Source of the DNA: Streptomyces sp. CA-210063 | GTDB lineage: Bacteria > Actinomycetota > Actinomycetes > Streptomycetales > Streptomycetaceae | DNA length: 64,000 nucleotides | Assembly (NCBI RefSeq): GCF_024612015.1 | Contig: NZ_CP102512.1 | Location: forward strand, 5,766,001-5,830,000 | Direction: 5' to 3' | Part shown: one piece after another, positions 1-9,391 of the stretch | Layout: every line of letters starts with the position of its first letter | How positions within the stretch are numbered: the stretch's first letter is position 1 | The notes under the pieces: model-generated | What the model was told of the DNA's origin: nothing | What the model saw: the letters and a program-made list of their open reading frames with translations, nothing else | Database searches by the model: none | Translations under genes and position numbers: made by a program

Positions 1-257
1 TTGATGACCTCTCTCTGCGTGTCCTTCCACAAGCGAACCAGCAGGTCACCGGAGTCGTAGTAGGTGTCCAGGTCCTCCATGACCGCCCGCTTGGAAAGCC
101 GCTCACCCTTCTCCAGGCGGAAGAGATAGCTCTTGTCGTACGACGTCTCGGCGGCCAGTTGCGCCAGCGTCTTGCCCGCCTTCTCCCTCAGGAATCGCAG
201 CGTCCGACCGAGCGCGGCCCGCCCCGATCCCCGCTCCCCGTCAACCACTTCGCCCAT
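1..257 (-). CDS. XRE-family HTH regulator, C-terminus beyond window
   Basis: The gene reads leftwards from an ATG at 257 and runs off the window at base 1 without a stop; about 85 residues are visible. They form a classic helix-turn-helix: a regular start (LGRTLRFLREKAGKTLAQLA), a turn, and a recognition part with SYLFRLEKGER. Streptomyces proteins with this opening often carry a DUF5753-type ligand domain, but that part is outside the window. It diverges from the DUF6247 gene pair at 475-1144. In Streptomyces such XRE genes commonly sit beside small DUF397/DUF6247-like partners, so a regulatory or toxin-antitoxin-like link is possible. Function is inferred from the fold only. Confidence 0.8.
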   Translation of the reverse strand, partial: MGEVVDGERGSGRAALGRTLRFLREKAGKTLAQLAAETSYDKSYLFRLEKGERLSKRAVMEDLDTYYDSGDLLVRLWKDTQREVI

Positions 258-313
258 GTCACCCCTCCCCGTTGCCTGGCGCTCCAGACAACGCCACTGG
301 TGTGCACGACCTC

Positions 314-427
314 ATGGCAGTGAATGCGATCTTCGATGAAGAGTTCGACCGACGGGCGGACGTCTCGGCCGACCCGTACGCGTCGTGGCCGGAGCCGGTG
401 CGTGGACGAACCACGCGGGGGCGGTGA
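314..427 (+). CDS. Possible 37-residue acidic peptide
   Basis: An ATG at 314 opens a 37-codon frame starting MAVNAIFDEEFDRRADVSAD and ending before the DUF6247 gene. The acidic, natural-looking N-terminal half makes it more protein-like than chance, but there is no good ribosome binding site and no family I recognise. It could be the leftover start of a decayed gene. Weak call. Confidence 0.2.
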   Translation: MAVNAIFDEEFDRRADVSADPYASWPEPVRGRTTRGR

Positions 428-474
428 GCGTGACTATGGTCGTAGACACGGCACGACGAAGGAGGCCCTCGATC

Positions 475-822
475 ATGGCTCCCCACGCTACGGAATCCGA
501 TCCGGCGATCCCTCCCATGCCCGAGCGGACCCCGAAGGCGCTGCGCAGGGCCATCGTCGAGAACGCCCCCTTCCTCCTCCCCGACTTCGACGAGCATTGG
601 AAGCGGGCGATTGCCGACACGTACGATCTTGGCCCCGTGCCTGCGTTCATGGCCCGCTGGTGGGTCGAATACGCGATCGCCCGTGATCCGAAGCTCGACG
701 CCTACGTGACCGATCTCCACCACCGTGCGGCAGAGGCCACCGACATTGCTGAGGCCAAGGCACTTATCGAGGAGTCGTCCAATATTCGACACCGGGCACA
801 TCGGCTGGAGCCTGGCCAGTGA
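475..822 (+). CDS. DUF6247 family protein
   Basis: A 115-residue soluble protein. The ATG at 475 is chosen because GGAGG lies ten bases upstream (461-465); longer upstream starts lack this. It resembles the DUF6247 family common in Streptomyces: short, helical, with a PPMPERTPKALRRAI segment followed by an acidic helical body. Members are small proteins of unproven role that often sit next to a small partner gene and an XRE regulator. Its stop overlaps the next gene's GTG (GTGA at 819-822), so the two are translationally coupled. By analogy with antitoxin-toxin pairs this one would be the antitoxin-like first gene; that is inference. Confidence 0.7.
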   Translation: MAPHATESDPAIPPMPERTPKALRRAIVENAPFLLPDFDEHWKRAIADTYDLGPVPAFMARWWVEYAIARDPKLDAYVTDLHHRAAEATDIAEAKALIEESSNIRHRAHRLEPGQ

Positions 823-1144
823 CCGACGACGGATTCATGGGGCCGCCCTGGCAGATGGACTGGACACTCAAAGCCCAGGCTGTCCGCGATTCGCTGCCCG
901 AGCAGGTGCGGAAGATGGTCGACGACGCGCGCGCCGAGCTGGTCACGGCCAAGGACCCCTACTCCGCGGCGTCGACGCCGATGCGGATCTTCCTGCGGGC
1001 ATGAGTGTCCGGCCGCTGCGGTCCAACGATCCGAAGGGGCGCCGGATCTTCTTCTTCGACGACTGTAACGGCTGGCTGATCTACGACTTCGTGCCTCGTA
1101 CGGAGGACCCGCAGATTGTCGTGGACGAGGTTTTCTGGCAATGA
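819..1144 (+). pseudogene. Small RelE-like partner protein, split by an apparent frameshift
   Basis: Two overlapping frames make one protein. The first starts with GTG at 819 (MTDDGFMGPPWQMDWTLK...) and stops at 1004. The second starts at an ATG at 1001 inside that stop and ends FVPRTEDPQIVVDEVFWQ at 1144. The second frame upstream of 1001 reads RGVDADADLPAGM and joins smoothly to AKDPY of the first frame if a single base is added near 962. The simplest explanation is a 1-bp deletion (mutation or sequencing error) in a gene of about 108 codons; a coupled two-peptide arrangement through ATGA is the alternative. The C-terminal beta-rich RIFFFDDCNGWLIYDF segment is reminiscent of RelE/ParE-type toxins, unproven. 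Confidence 0.55.
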
Positions 1145-1156
1145 GCCAAGATCTCT

Positions 1157-2613
1157 CTATGAGGCGTCCGGCGGAGCCGTAGCCGCCCCCGGCAGCCGCA
1201 CCGTAGCCACCGTCCCGCCCCCCTCCGCACGGGACAACGACACCTCGCCGCCCGCCTGCTGCACCGTACGCGCCACGATCGACAGACCCAGACCCGAGCC
1301 CGGCAGGGCCCTCGCGCTCGGTGAGCGCCAGAAGCGGTCGAAGACGTGGGGGAGTTCGTCGGCGGGGATGCCCGGGCCGTGGTCGCGGACCGTGAGGACA
1401 CCCGTGTCCAGGGCGACCTCGATCGTGCCGCCCTCGGGGCTGAACTTCACCGCGTTGTCGAGGATGTTGACGATCGCGCGCTCCAGCGCGGACGGCTCGG
1501 AGCGGACGTACCAGGGCTGAAGGTCCGCCGTGATCGTCAGCTCGGGGCCGCGCAGCCGGGCCCGGCGCAGGGCCGCTTCCACGGTCTCCTGGAAGTCCAC
1601 CACCTGGAGGTGACGGCCTCCCTGCTGGCCCGATTCCGAGCGCGACAGTTCCTGCAAGTCGCCTATCAGTGACGCCAGTTCGGTCATCTGGGCCTTCACC
1701 GAGGCGAGCAGGGCCTTGCGGTCCTCCGCCGGGATCGGGCGGCCCGTCTCCTCGCTGCGGGTGAGGAGTTCGATGTTCGTGCGGAGGGACGTCAGGGGCG
1801 TACGGAGTTCGTGGCCCGCGTCCGCGATCAACTGCTGTTGCAGTTCCCGGGAGTTCGCCAGGGCGCTCGTCATCGAGTTGAAGGAGCGGGAGAGGCGGGC
1901 CACCTCGTCCTCGCTCTCCTCCTCCACCGGGATACGGATGCCCAGGTCCTCCGTCCGCGCCACATGCTCGACCGCCTCGGTGAGCTTGTCGACCGGGCGC
2001 AGACCCGCCCGGGCCACGGCCAGACCGGCCGCTCCGGCGCCGACGACTCCGATGCCGGAGACGAGGAGGAGGATCAGGGCGAGGTCGTTGAGGGTGGACT
2101 GGGTGCCCTTGAGGGGGAGGGCCGCGAGGATGGCCGCGTTGGACGTTTCCCCCGTCTGCGCGTTGGTGAAGCTCACCGGCTGGGCGATGACGCGCACGTC
2201 GTTGCCGTCGGAGTCGGTGCTGTTGTGGTAGATCGCCCGCGTGCGCTCCGTGGCGTTGACGACGTCCTTGTCGGTCTGGGTGACCTTGACCGTACCGGCG
2301 GAGAACTCCAGTACACAGGGTGTGCCGTTCTCCAGGACCACCTGGAAGTAGGTGTTCCGGGGGCCGAAGCGGGGGTTCTCCTCGCTCGGGGTCTGCGTGC
2401 AGTCGTTGATGGCGTTCACGGCCTGCTCCTGGATCGCCCCGCCGATGCGGAGCGACTTGTCGAGCTCGGCGTCGATCTGGTCGTACAGCTTCCCCTGCAC
2501 GATGAACCAGCAGGTCACCGACACCGCCGCCACAGCGAACGCCACCGCCGCCGCGACCAGCATCGACAACCGGGCCCGGATCGGCAGGGACCGGTACCGG
2601 CGTACCAGCTTGT

Positions 2614-2617
<4 letters not shown>
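1157..2617 (-). CDS. Sensor histidine kinase, MprB-like
   Basis: A 486-residue membrane histidine kinase. The first transmembrane helix is at about 17-40, followed by an extracytoplasmic sensor of about 135 residues, a second helix at 178-205, a HAMP linker, a HisKA box with phospho-acceptor His269 ([13 protein letters not shown]), and a HATPase_c domain with N ([10 protein letters not shown]), G1 (DHGPGIP) and G2 (GSGLGLSIV) boxes. The GTG start at 2617 overlaps the stop of the response regulator gene, so the pair is co-translated. Domain order, the partner and the neighbouring HtrA-type protease match mycobacterial MprAB/PepD, which senses envelope stress. The cognate signal here is inferred from that parallel. 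Confidence 0.9.
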
Positions 2618-3348
<731 letters not shown>

Positions 3349-3550
3349 GGTGGTGTCGTTCCTCGGGTGGGGTCGGTTACGGGCCGGGGGCGCCGTGGGG
3401 GCTCGGGGGCGTGGTCCGGGGCGGGGTGCGTTGTGGCTGATCGCGCCCACGGGGCGGAGCCGCATGGTGACACAGTCCCGCGCCCCTACGGGGCGCGCGT
3501 ACCGGCCCTAGCCTTGCACGTTCCCTCGGCCACGCAGTAGCCCGTGAGGA

Positions 3551-3742
3551 TCAGCCGCGAACCGTACGGCGGTGCGGCCGTGCCGCCGTGTTGCGGCGGG
3601 CGGTCGCGGGTGCCGTGGCCACCTCGGGGGCGCGGGTCACCGGCGGGTGCAGTGCGGCCGCCACCGCGAGGGCGAGGCCCAGCCCGGCCGGGTCGCCGGC
3701 GGTCCCGACGGTGTGCGAAATCCGCGCGATCTGCCTGTTCAT
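3551..3742 (-). CDS. Small hypothetical protein, 63 residues
   Basis: This short gene is supported mainly by its start: AAGGAG seven bases before the ATG at 3742, one of the best ribosome binding sites in the area. The product begins MNRQIARISHTVG, has a hydrophobic middle (GLGLALAVAAAL) and ends in a basic, Ala/Arg-rich tail. No family is recognised. It lies between the HtrA-like protease and the two-component pair on the same strand, so it may be cotranscribed and either a small membrane-associated partner or a leader-type gene. The composition of the C-terminal half is bland, so the true 3' end deserves caution. Confidence 0.5.
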   Translation of the reverse strand: MNRQIARISHTVGTAGDPAGLGLALAVAAALHPPVTRAPEVATAPATARRNTAARPHRRTVRG

Positions 3743-3801
3743 GTCGAACTCCTTGGACTCAGCGGGACGGGAAGGGAACTACCTGGTCGGAGGGCTGGAC
3801 C

Positions 3802-4950
3802 TCAGTCCGAGCCGCCCGCCCGCAGCGTGCTCAGGTCGGACTTGACCGTGTTGACCGGGATGGCGAAGCCGAGGCCGACGCTGCCGGCGCTGGAGGACGT
3901 GGCGTCCGCGGCGGAGTACATCGCCGAGTTGATCCCGATGATGTTGCCGTTCATGTCGATGAGGGCGCCGCCGGAGTTGCCGGGGTTGAGGGAGGCGTCC
4001 GTCTGGAGCGCCTTGTACGTGGTCGTGGAGGAGCCGGTGTCGCCGTTGAACTCCTGGCCGCCGAACTCGAACGGCCACTGCCCGCCGCCCTGCTGTTGCT
4101 GCTGCTGACCCTGGCTCTCGTCCGTCGAGACCGTCACATCACGGTCGAGCGCGGAGACGATGCCGCTGGTCACCGTGCCGGTCAGACCCTCGGGGGAGCC
4201 GATCGCCACGACCTCGTCGCCGACCTTGACGCCGTCGGAGTCGCCGAGGGTGGCGGGCTTCAGCCCGGAGGCGTCCCGCAGCTTGATGAGGGCGAGGTCC
4301 TTCTTGCTGTCGGTGCCGACCACCTCGGCGGTGTAGGACTTGCCGTCGCTGGTCGTCACCTTGATCTCGGAGGCGCCGGAGATCACGTGGTTGTTGGTGA
4401 TGATCTCGCCGTCGCTGGTGATGATCACACCGGAACCGGTGGACTCACCCGCGTTCGAACTGGCGCTGATCTCCACGATGCTGGGGGAGACCGCCGTGGC
4501 GACCCCGGAGACCGTGCCCTTCTGGCTGGTCGGCACCACGCTCGTGCTGGTGGAGCTGGAGGCGGTGGTGTTCGTACCGGTCAGCTCCTGGATGCCGTAC
4601 GCCGTCCCGCCGCCTATCGCCGCCGCGACGATCGCCACGGCAGCCAGCAGGGCGAGCGGACCCCGGGCGCGCTTCCTCGGCGAGGGCGAGGGCGAGGACG
4701 CGGGGGCGGAGACGGAGGCCGAGTCGGAAGCGGAGGAGACCGGCTCGGTGAGGAGCGCGGTGGGGGCCGAGGCCGCCGCGGCCGGGTCATACGCCGGCGG
4801 GGGCGGCCACTCCGGGTTCACCGGGGCGGAGGCCTGCTGCTGGAGGTACGCGGGCTGCTGCGGGGTCTCGCCCTCGGCGTACCCGGAGTGCTGCTGCTGA
4901 CCCTGGAGGGGGTTCTCGTACTCGCCGCTGCGGCGGAAGCTCTCGGTCAT
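3802..4950 (-). CDS. HtrA/DegP-like membrane-anchored serine protease without PDZ domain
   Basis: 382 residues. Residues 1-96 are a Gln/Pro/Ser-rich cytoplasmic tail, 97-119 form the single membrane helix, and the rest is an extracytoplasmic S1C protease with triad His188 (TNNHVI), Asp218 (KKDLALIKL) and Ser326 (NPGNSGGAL). The protein ends a few residues after the protease core, so the C-terminal PDZ domain normal for HtrA/PepD is missing. A Gln run (about 281-287) interrupts a surface loop. Expected job: degrading or refolding damaged exported proteins under envelope stress, controlled by the adjacent MprAB-like pair. Two direct repeats lie just upstream at 4983-5001. Confidence 0.9.
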   Translation of the reverse strand: MTESFRRSGEYENPLQGQQQHSGYAEGETPQQPAYLQQQASAPVNPEWPPPPAYDPAAAASAPTALLTEPVSSASDSASVSAPASSPSPSPRKRARGPLALLAAVAIVAAAIGGGTAYGIQELTGTNTTASSSTSTSVVPTSQKGTVSGVATAVSPSIVEISASSNAGESTGSGVIITSDGEIITNNHVISGASEIKVTTSDGKSYTAEVVGTDSKKDLALIKLRDASGLKPATLGDSDGVKVGDEVVAIGSPEGLTGTVTSGIVSALDRDVTVSTDESQGQQQQQQGGGQWPFEFGGQEFNGDTGSSTTTYKALQTDASLNPGNSGGALIDMNGNIIGINSAMYSAADATSSSAGSVGLGFAIPVNTVKSDLSTLRAGGSD

Positions 4951-5301
4951 GACTCAGAGCCTGCCGCCCGACCATGAGACCTTCCTGAGTGCTTCCTGAG
5001 AAGCCCGCCAGAACCTCGTACGCCCCCTGTAAAGGCGCTGGGCCACTGCCCGGAAGGGAAACAAAAGGTTGCCGTGCGGTGATATCGCGGAACGCGGCAT
5101 CCGAATACTTGTCCGACCCCTGGGATTCCTGTGATTCCTGTGTACGACGGGACGTACGAGTCCTACGATCACCCAGCCGGAGGGGGGCTCCGCGATACGA
5201 CCCGTGGCCGGGACAACCGGGTACGGGGCGGTCGGCGTCGTAACGCCCTGCTCGGGCTGCCCACGACACCCACCCGCACCCTCGCATCCCAGGAGCCCTG
5301 C
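4951..5301 (+). other. Divergent intergenic region between two proteases
   Basis: No convincing gene. It carries the promoters for the minus-strand HtrA-like protease and for the plus-strand secreted trypsin, the direct repeats at 4983-5001, and a stretch of lower GC content around 5050-5150. Confidence 0.6.
4983..5001 (-). promoter_or_regulatory. Tandem direct repeat, possible MprA-type box
   Basis: On the minus strand the octamers TCTCAGGA and ACTCAGGA repeat with an 11-bp period, 33-51 bases upstream of the protease ATG. OmpR-family regulators bind direct repeats spaced about one helical turn apart, and the mycobacterial MprA box is, as I recall, a pair of loosely conserved octamers with CTCAG-like cores. 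Binding by the regulator at 2614-3348 is inferred. Confidence 0.45.
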
Positions 5302-7059
5302 GTGATACGTGCCTTCAAGGCACTTCCGGCCGCCGCCCTCGCGCTCGCGCTGAGCGGCGCCGGCGTCCTCGCGGCGCAGCCCGCGACAGCCGCCGACGCG
5401 TCGGACCGGCCCTCCGTCACCCTCGACCAGCCCACCGCGCCGAAGGCCTCCGCCAAGGAACTCCGCCAACGTGTGATCAAGGCGGCGGAGGACCAGGCGA
5501 GACCGGCGACGGACGACTCCGCCGACGCGTCCGAGGACTCGTCGGACGCCTCGAACCAGTCCCCCTTCATCATCGGCGGCAGCGAGACGACCATCTCCAC
5601 CGCCCCGTGGATGGTCCAGCTCGCCTACTACGACTCGACCACCGACGAGGGCTACTTCTGCGGCGGCACCCTGGTCGCCCCGAACAAGGTCCTCACGGCC
5701 GCCCACTGCGTCTCGGGCCTCGACTGGGAGACGAACGGCGCGGTCCTGGCCGGCACGACCGACCTCTACGACGACACCACGGGCACGGTCGCGGGCGTCC
5801 TGCGCGACTGGGAGCACCCGAAGTACGACGAGAGCACGATCAAGAACGACGTCGCCGTCCTCACCCTGGACCGCCCGCTGGAGCAGAAGTGGCTGCGCCT
5901 GGCCGCGTCCGACGACAGCGCGCTCTACACCGCGGGCACCAACGCCACGGTGTACGGCTGGGGCCTGACCTCGGGCGGTGCGGACGCCCAGCTGTCCGCG
6001 AAGCTCAAGAAGGCGACGCTGCCGCTGGTCAAGGACACGACCTGCGACAGCGCCATGAAGTCGATCCTCGGCACGGACTACTTCGCCGAGGGCTCCATGG
6101 TCTGCGCCGGCACCCCGGCCTCCGGCGGCGACGAGGGCACCACGAGCACCTGCAACGGCGACTCCGGCGGCCCCCTCGTGGTCGGTGGCAAGGTCGTCGG
6201 CATCGTCTCGTGGGGCGTCTCGGGCTGCACCGCCAAGGGCGCCTACCCGGTCTTCACCAAGGTCTCCGCGTACACCTGGGCCGCCCAGCCCCGGATCGAC
6301 GACACCGACCTGACGTACGACGGCCGCGCCGACCTCCTCGCCCGTACGCCCTCCGGGAACCTCTTCCAGCAGGACAGCAAGGGCACGTCGCTCGCCACGC
6401 GCGCGTACCAGGGCAACGGCTGGCAGAGCGCGAGCTGGGGCATGCAGGCCGACCTGGACCGGGACTTCTACCAGGACCTGATCATCCGGGACAAGAACGA
6501 CGGCAAGCTGTACCGCAGCTACATGAACCACTCCACCTGGGAGTGGACGTGGATGCAGATCAGCTCCGTCTGGGGCGGCTACAAGTCGTACGCGATCCCC
6601 GGTGACATGACCGGCGACGCCCTCCCCGACCTTCTGGCGCTCGACGCCGACGGCTCGGTCTACCTCTACCCCGGCAAGGGCAACGGCCAGTTCAACGCCA
6701 AGACCCGGGTGATCAACAAGGCCTGGAAGGGCGCCAAGCTCCTCGGCCGCGGCGACCTCTCCGGCGACGGCAAGCCCGACCTCCTGGTCCGCTTCTCCGA
6801 CGCCTCGCTCTACCTCTACAAGGGCACCGGCAAGGCCTCGACCCCCTGGTCCCCCCGCATCAAGGCCCGCACGGGCTGGACGTTCACGGCCTACGTCACC
6901 AACGGCGACGTCACCGGCGACGCCATCGCCGACGTCATGGCCCGCGACTCCGGCGGCACCCTCTGGCTCTACCCCGGCACGAACAAGGCCTCGACCTCCC
7001 TGTTCGCCAGCCGTATCAAGCTGGGCACGGGCTACAACCAGTACAACGCGCTGTTCTAA
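5302..7059 (+). CDS. Secreted trypsin-like serine protease with FG-GAP/VCBS-type C-terminal repeats
   Basis: 585 residues from the GTG at 5302, placed by AGGAG at 5291-5295 and by the signal peptide that starts there (residues 1-30, ending AQPATA). A propeptide runs to the activation site IIGG at 90-93. The S1 protease carries His135 (LTAAHC), Asp183 (KNDVAVL) and Ser288 (GDSGGPL) with paired cysteines. From about residue 332 to the end are repeats of the type DLTYDGRADLLAR and DLSGDGKPDLLVR, the calcium-binding beta-propeller repeats common in Streptomyces exoenzymes. The product is extracellular, probably used to digest proteins and anchored or targeted by the propeller. It is followed by a strong terminator. 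Confidence 0.92.
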   Translation: MIRAFKALPAAALALALSGAGVLAAQPATAADASDRPSVTLDQPTAPKASAKELRQRVIKAAEDQARPATDDSADASEDSSDASNQSPFIIGGSETTISTAPWMVQLAYYDSTTDEGYFCGGTLVAPNKVLTAAHCVSGLDWETNGAVLAGTTDLYDDTTGTVAGVLRDWEHPKYDESTIKNDVAVLTLDRPLEQKWLRLAASDDSALYTAGTNATVYGWGLTSGGADAQLSAKLKKATLPLVKDTTCDSAMKSILGTDYFAEGSMVCAGTPASGGDEGTTSTCNGDSGGPLVVGGKVVGIVSWGVSGCTAKGAYPVFTKVSAYTWAAQPRIDDTDLTYDGRADLLARTPSGNLFQQDSKGTSLATRAYQGNGWQSASWGMQADLDRDFYQDLIIRDKNDGKLYRSYMNHSTWEWTWMQISSVWGGYKSYAIPGDMTGDALPDLLALDADGSVYLYPGKGNGQFNAKTRVINKAWKGAKLLGRGDLSGDGKPDLLVRFSDASLYLYKGTGKASTPWSPRIKARTGWTFTAYVTNGDVTGDAIADVMARDSGGTLWLYPGTNKASTSLFASRIKLGTGYNQYNALF

Positions 7060-7075
7060 GAAAACCGATCACGAC

Positions 7076-7110
7076 AAGGCCCGCGCCCCGTTTCTCGGGG
7101 CGCGGGCCTT
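7076..7110 (+). terminator. Perfect 15-bp stem terminator
   Basis: Bases 7076-7090 and 7096-7110 are exactly complementary around a TTTCT loop, 17 bases after the trypsin stop codon. Like most Streptomyces terminators it lacks a long U tract. Confidence 0.85.
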
Positions 7111-7191
7111 GGTGCGCTTGGGGGTCGAGGCCAACAACGGGCCTTTAAGGGGCGTGGGCCTTGGTGCGCTTTGGGCACGAGGGCAACCACG

Positions 7192-7232
7192 TGCTTTCAA
7201 GGGGCGCGGGGAACTGCGCGACCAGCCACGAC
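7192..7232. repeat. Dispersed intergenic repeat, single arm
   Basis: One copy of the core GGGGCGCGGGGAACTGCGCG (7201-7220), seen again at 10311, 11938-11982 (both orientations), 23746, 52590-52686 (both orientations) and 55311 (reverse). Degenerate relatives of its flank lie just upstream at 7140-7195. Confidence 0.7.
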
Positions 7233-7270
7233 GAACCCGCAGCCGACAACGAACCCACCCCGCTACGACG

Positions 7271-8293
7271 CTATCCGCACCCGCAAGACCGCCGCGCGAC
7301 CAGCTTCGACGGAAACAGCTTCACCCGCTCACCCCGAGACCCGGCCACCCGAATCCCGTCATCGAGCACCAGATCCACCGCGGCCCGAGCCATCCCCGTA
7401 CGATCCGTCGCGACCGTCGTCAGCGGCGGATCAGTCAGCGCCGCCTCCTTGACGTCATCGAACCCGGCCACGGCCAACTCGCTCGGCACCTCGATACGCA
7501 ACTCACGCGCCGCCCGCAGCACACCGATGGCCTGGTCGTCCGTGGAACAGAAGATCGCCGGCGGCCGATCCGGCCCGGAGAGCAGCTCCAGCGCCACCTT
7601 GTACGCGTCGTACCGGTTGTAGAGCGCCTGGAAGAGGCGCCCCTCGGTCGAGATCCCGGCCTCGTCCATCGCCCGGCGCCAGCCCTCGACGTGGTCGGAG
7701 ACGGGGTCGCCGACGAGCGGCGTCTCGGCGATGCCACCCATACAGGCCACATACGCGTAGCCGTGCGAGAGCAGATGGTCCACGGCGAGCTTCGCCCCGC
7801 CGACGTCGTCGGTCACCACGGCCACGTCGTCGATCGCCTCGGGCCGCTCGTGGAGCAGCACGACCCGCGCGTCCCACGCGTCGATCTCCGCAGCGGCGTT
7901 GTCGTTGAGGGCGTGGCTGACGAGGATCAGCCCGGAGACCCGCATCCCGAGGAACGCCCGCAGATAGTGGACCTCGCGCTCGGCGACGTAGTCGGTGTTG
8001 CCGACCAGCACCATCTTTCCGCGCTCGGCGGCGGCCTGCTCGACCGCGTGGGTCATCTCCCCGAAGAAGGGCTGGCGCGCGTCCGGCACGATCATGCCTA
8101 TGAGATCGGTGCGCCGCGACGCCATCGCCTGGGCGACGCGGTCGGGCCGGTACCCCAGTTCCTTGATCGCGGCGAGGACACGCTCGCGCGTGGCCGGGGC
8201 AACCGGCCGGGGTCCGTTGTTGATGACGTAGCTGACGACGGCGGTCGATGTACCCGCCAGTCTCGCCACGTCATCCCGAGTCACCTTGGCCAC
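7271..8293 (-). CDS. LacI-family transcriptional regulator
   Basis: 340 residues from a GTG at 8293. The N-terminal HTH ([20 protein letters not shown]) and hinge helix ([16 protein letters not shown]) are followed by the periplasmic-binding-protein-like sensor domain with [20 protein letters not shown] and the C-terminal [20 protein letters not shown] block. It ends with a short CGCG tail. It normally represses a sugar or nucleoside uptake/utilisation operon and is released by a small ligand; no transporter is adjacent, so the target is not evident. In S. coelicolor the equivalent position beside glnR holds a LacI regulator (from memory SCO4158). Confidence 0.9.
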   Translation of the reverse strand: MAKVTRDDVARLAGTSTAVVSYVINNGPRPVAPATRERVLAAIKELGYRPDRVAQAMASRRTDLIGMIVPDARQPFFGEMTHAVEQAAAERGKMVLVGNTDYVAEREVHYLRAFLGMRVSGLILVSHALNDNAAAEIDAWDARVVLLHERPEAIDDVAVVTDDVGGAKLAVDHLLSHGYAYVACMGGIAETPLVGDPVSDHVEGWRRAMDEAGISTEGRLFQALYNRYDAYKVALELLSGPDRPPAIFCSTDDQAIGVLRAARELRIEVPSELAVAGFDDVKEAALTDPPLTTVATDRTGMARAAVDLVLDDGIRVAGSRGERVKLFPSKLVARRSCGCG

Positions 8294-8399
8294 GCGCGGA
8301 GTCTACGCGGATGGAACGCCCCTGGGCAGGGCGTACGCCGGCTTCCCTGTGCGGGAGCTGTGCGTACGGCGCCCGCCGGGGACCCGATGGGGTCGGCCA

Positions 8400-9179
8400 C
8401 TACGCCTCGGCCGCGATCTCGGCGGGGTCCAGGGACGCCGTCTCGTCCGCATCCGCCGCCTTTGGCGGGGCCGCCTTGGCCTTCGCGTCGTCGCCCGCGC
8501 GCTCCGCCTTCTCCGGCGTAACGAATCGATAACCGACGTTCCGGACGGTCCCGATCAGCGACTCGTGCTCGGGGCCGAGCTTGGCGCGCAGCCGTCGTAC
8601 GTGGACGTCGACCGTCCGCGTACCGCCGAAGTAGTCGTAGCCCCAGACCTCCTGGAGCAGCTGGGCGCGGGTGAAGACACGGCCCGGGTGCTGGGCGAGG
8701 TACTTGAGGAGCTCGAACTCCTTGAAGGTGAGGTCGAGGACGCGGCCCTTGAGCTTGGCGCTGTAGGTCGCCTCGTCCACGGAGAGATCGCCGTTGCGGA
8801 TCTCCATCGGGGAGTCGTCGTTGACGATCTGCTGCCGGCCCATGGCCAGTCGCAGTCGCGCCTCGACCTCCGCGGGGCCGGCCGTGTCGAGGAGTACGTC
8901 GTCGATGCCCCAGTCGGCGGTGACGGCGGCGAGACCGCCCTCGGTCACGACGAGGATGAGGGGGCAGCCGGGCCCGGTGGAGCGGAGCAGCTGACACAGG
9001 CTGCGGACCTGCGGGAGATCACGGCGTCCGTCGATCAGGATGACGTCCGCACCGGGGGTGTCGACGAGAGCGGGGCCTTCCGCCGGAGCCACGCGCACGT
9101 TGTGCAGCAGCAGGCCGAGGGCCGGAAGCACCTCTGTGGAAGGCTGAAGGGCGTTGGTCAGGAGCAGCAGAGAACTCAT
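8400..9179 (-). CDS. glnR: GlnR, global nitrogen response regulator
   Basis: 259 residues; the ATG at 9179 is preceded by GAGGAGGAACC. It is an atypical OmpR-type regulator: the receiver-like N-terminus ([12 protein letters not shown]...) retains Asp50 in VILIDGRRD but lacks the full phosphorylation pocket, as known for GlnR, which works as a dimer without a cognate kinase. The winged helix is typical ([38 protein letters not shown]). The tail after residue 225 is Ala/Lys-rich. GlnR activates glutamine synthetase, ammonium transport and nitrate/nitrite genes under nitrogen limitation. The gene stands alone and diverges from the hydrolase at 9392. Confidence 0.95.
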   Translation of the reverse strand: MSSLLLLTNALQPSTEVLPALGLLLHNVRVAPAEGPALVDTPGADVILIDGRRDLPQVRSLCQLLRSTGPGCPLILVVTEGGLAAVTADWGIDDVLLDTAGPAEVEARLRLAMGRQQIVNDDSPMEIRNGDLSVDEATYSAKLKGRVLDLTFKEFELLKYLAQHPGRVFTRAQLLQEVWGYDYFGGTRTVDVHVRRLRAKLGPEHESLIGTVRNVGYRFVTPEKAERAGDDAKAKAAPPKAADADETASLDPAEIAAEA

Positions 9180-9391
9180 ACGTCTGGTTCCTCCTCGGTC
9201 CCTGCGAGGACATGTGCGGCACTGCGGCACAGCGATTGCGACTGTGGAGCTTCACAGCGTTCTGCTCTGCGATCCCGGGCCCGTACACCTGCGGTCACCT
9301 GGCGTTTCCCGCTCGTATACAACGCTACCGAAAGCACAAAAGGACCCGGGGGCTACGTTGCCCGAGTCCTCTGTCCAGCAGAATAGCCCAC

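Noticed and set aside
4954..6531. Long minus-strand frame opposite the secreted trypsin
   Set aside because: Shadow of the trypsin gene: composition is Gly/Arg/Val-rich and it has no start signal.
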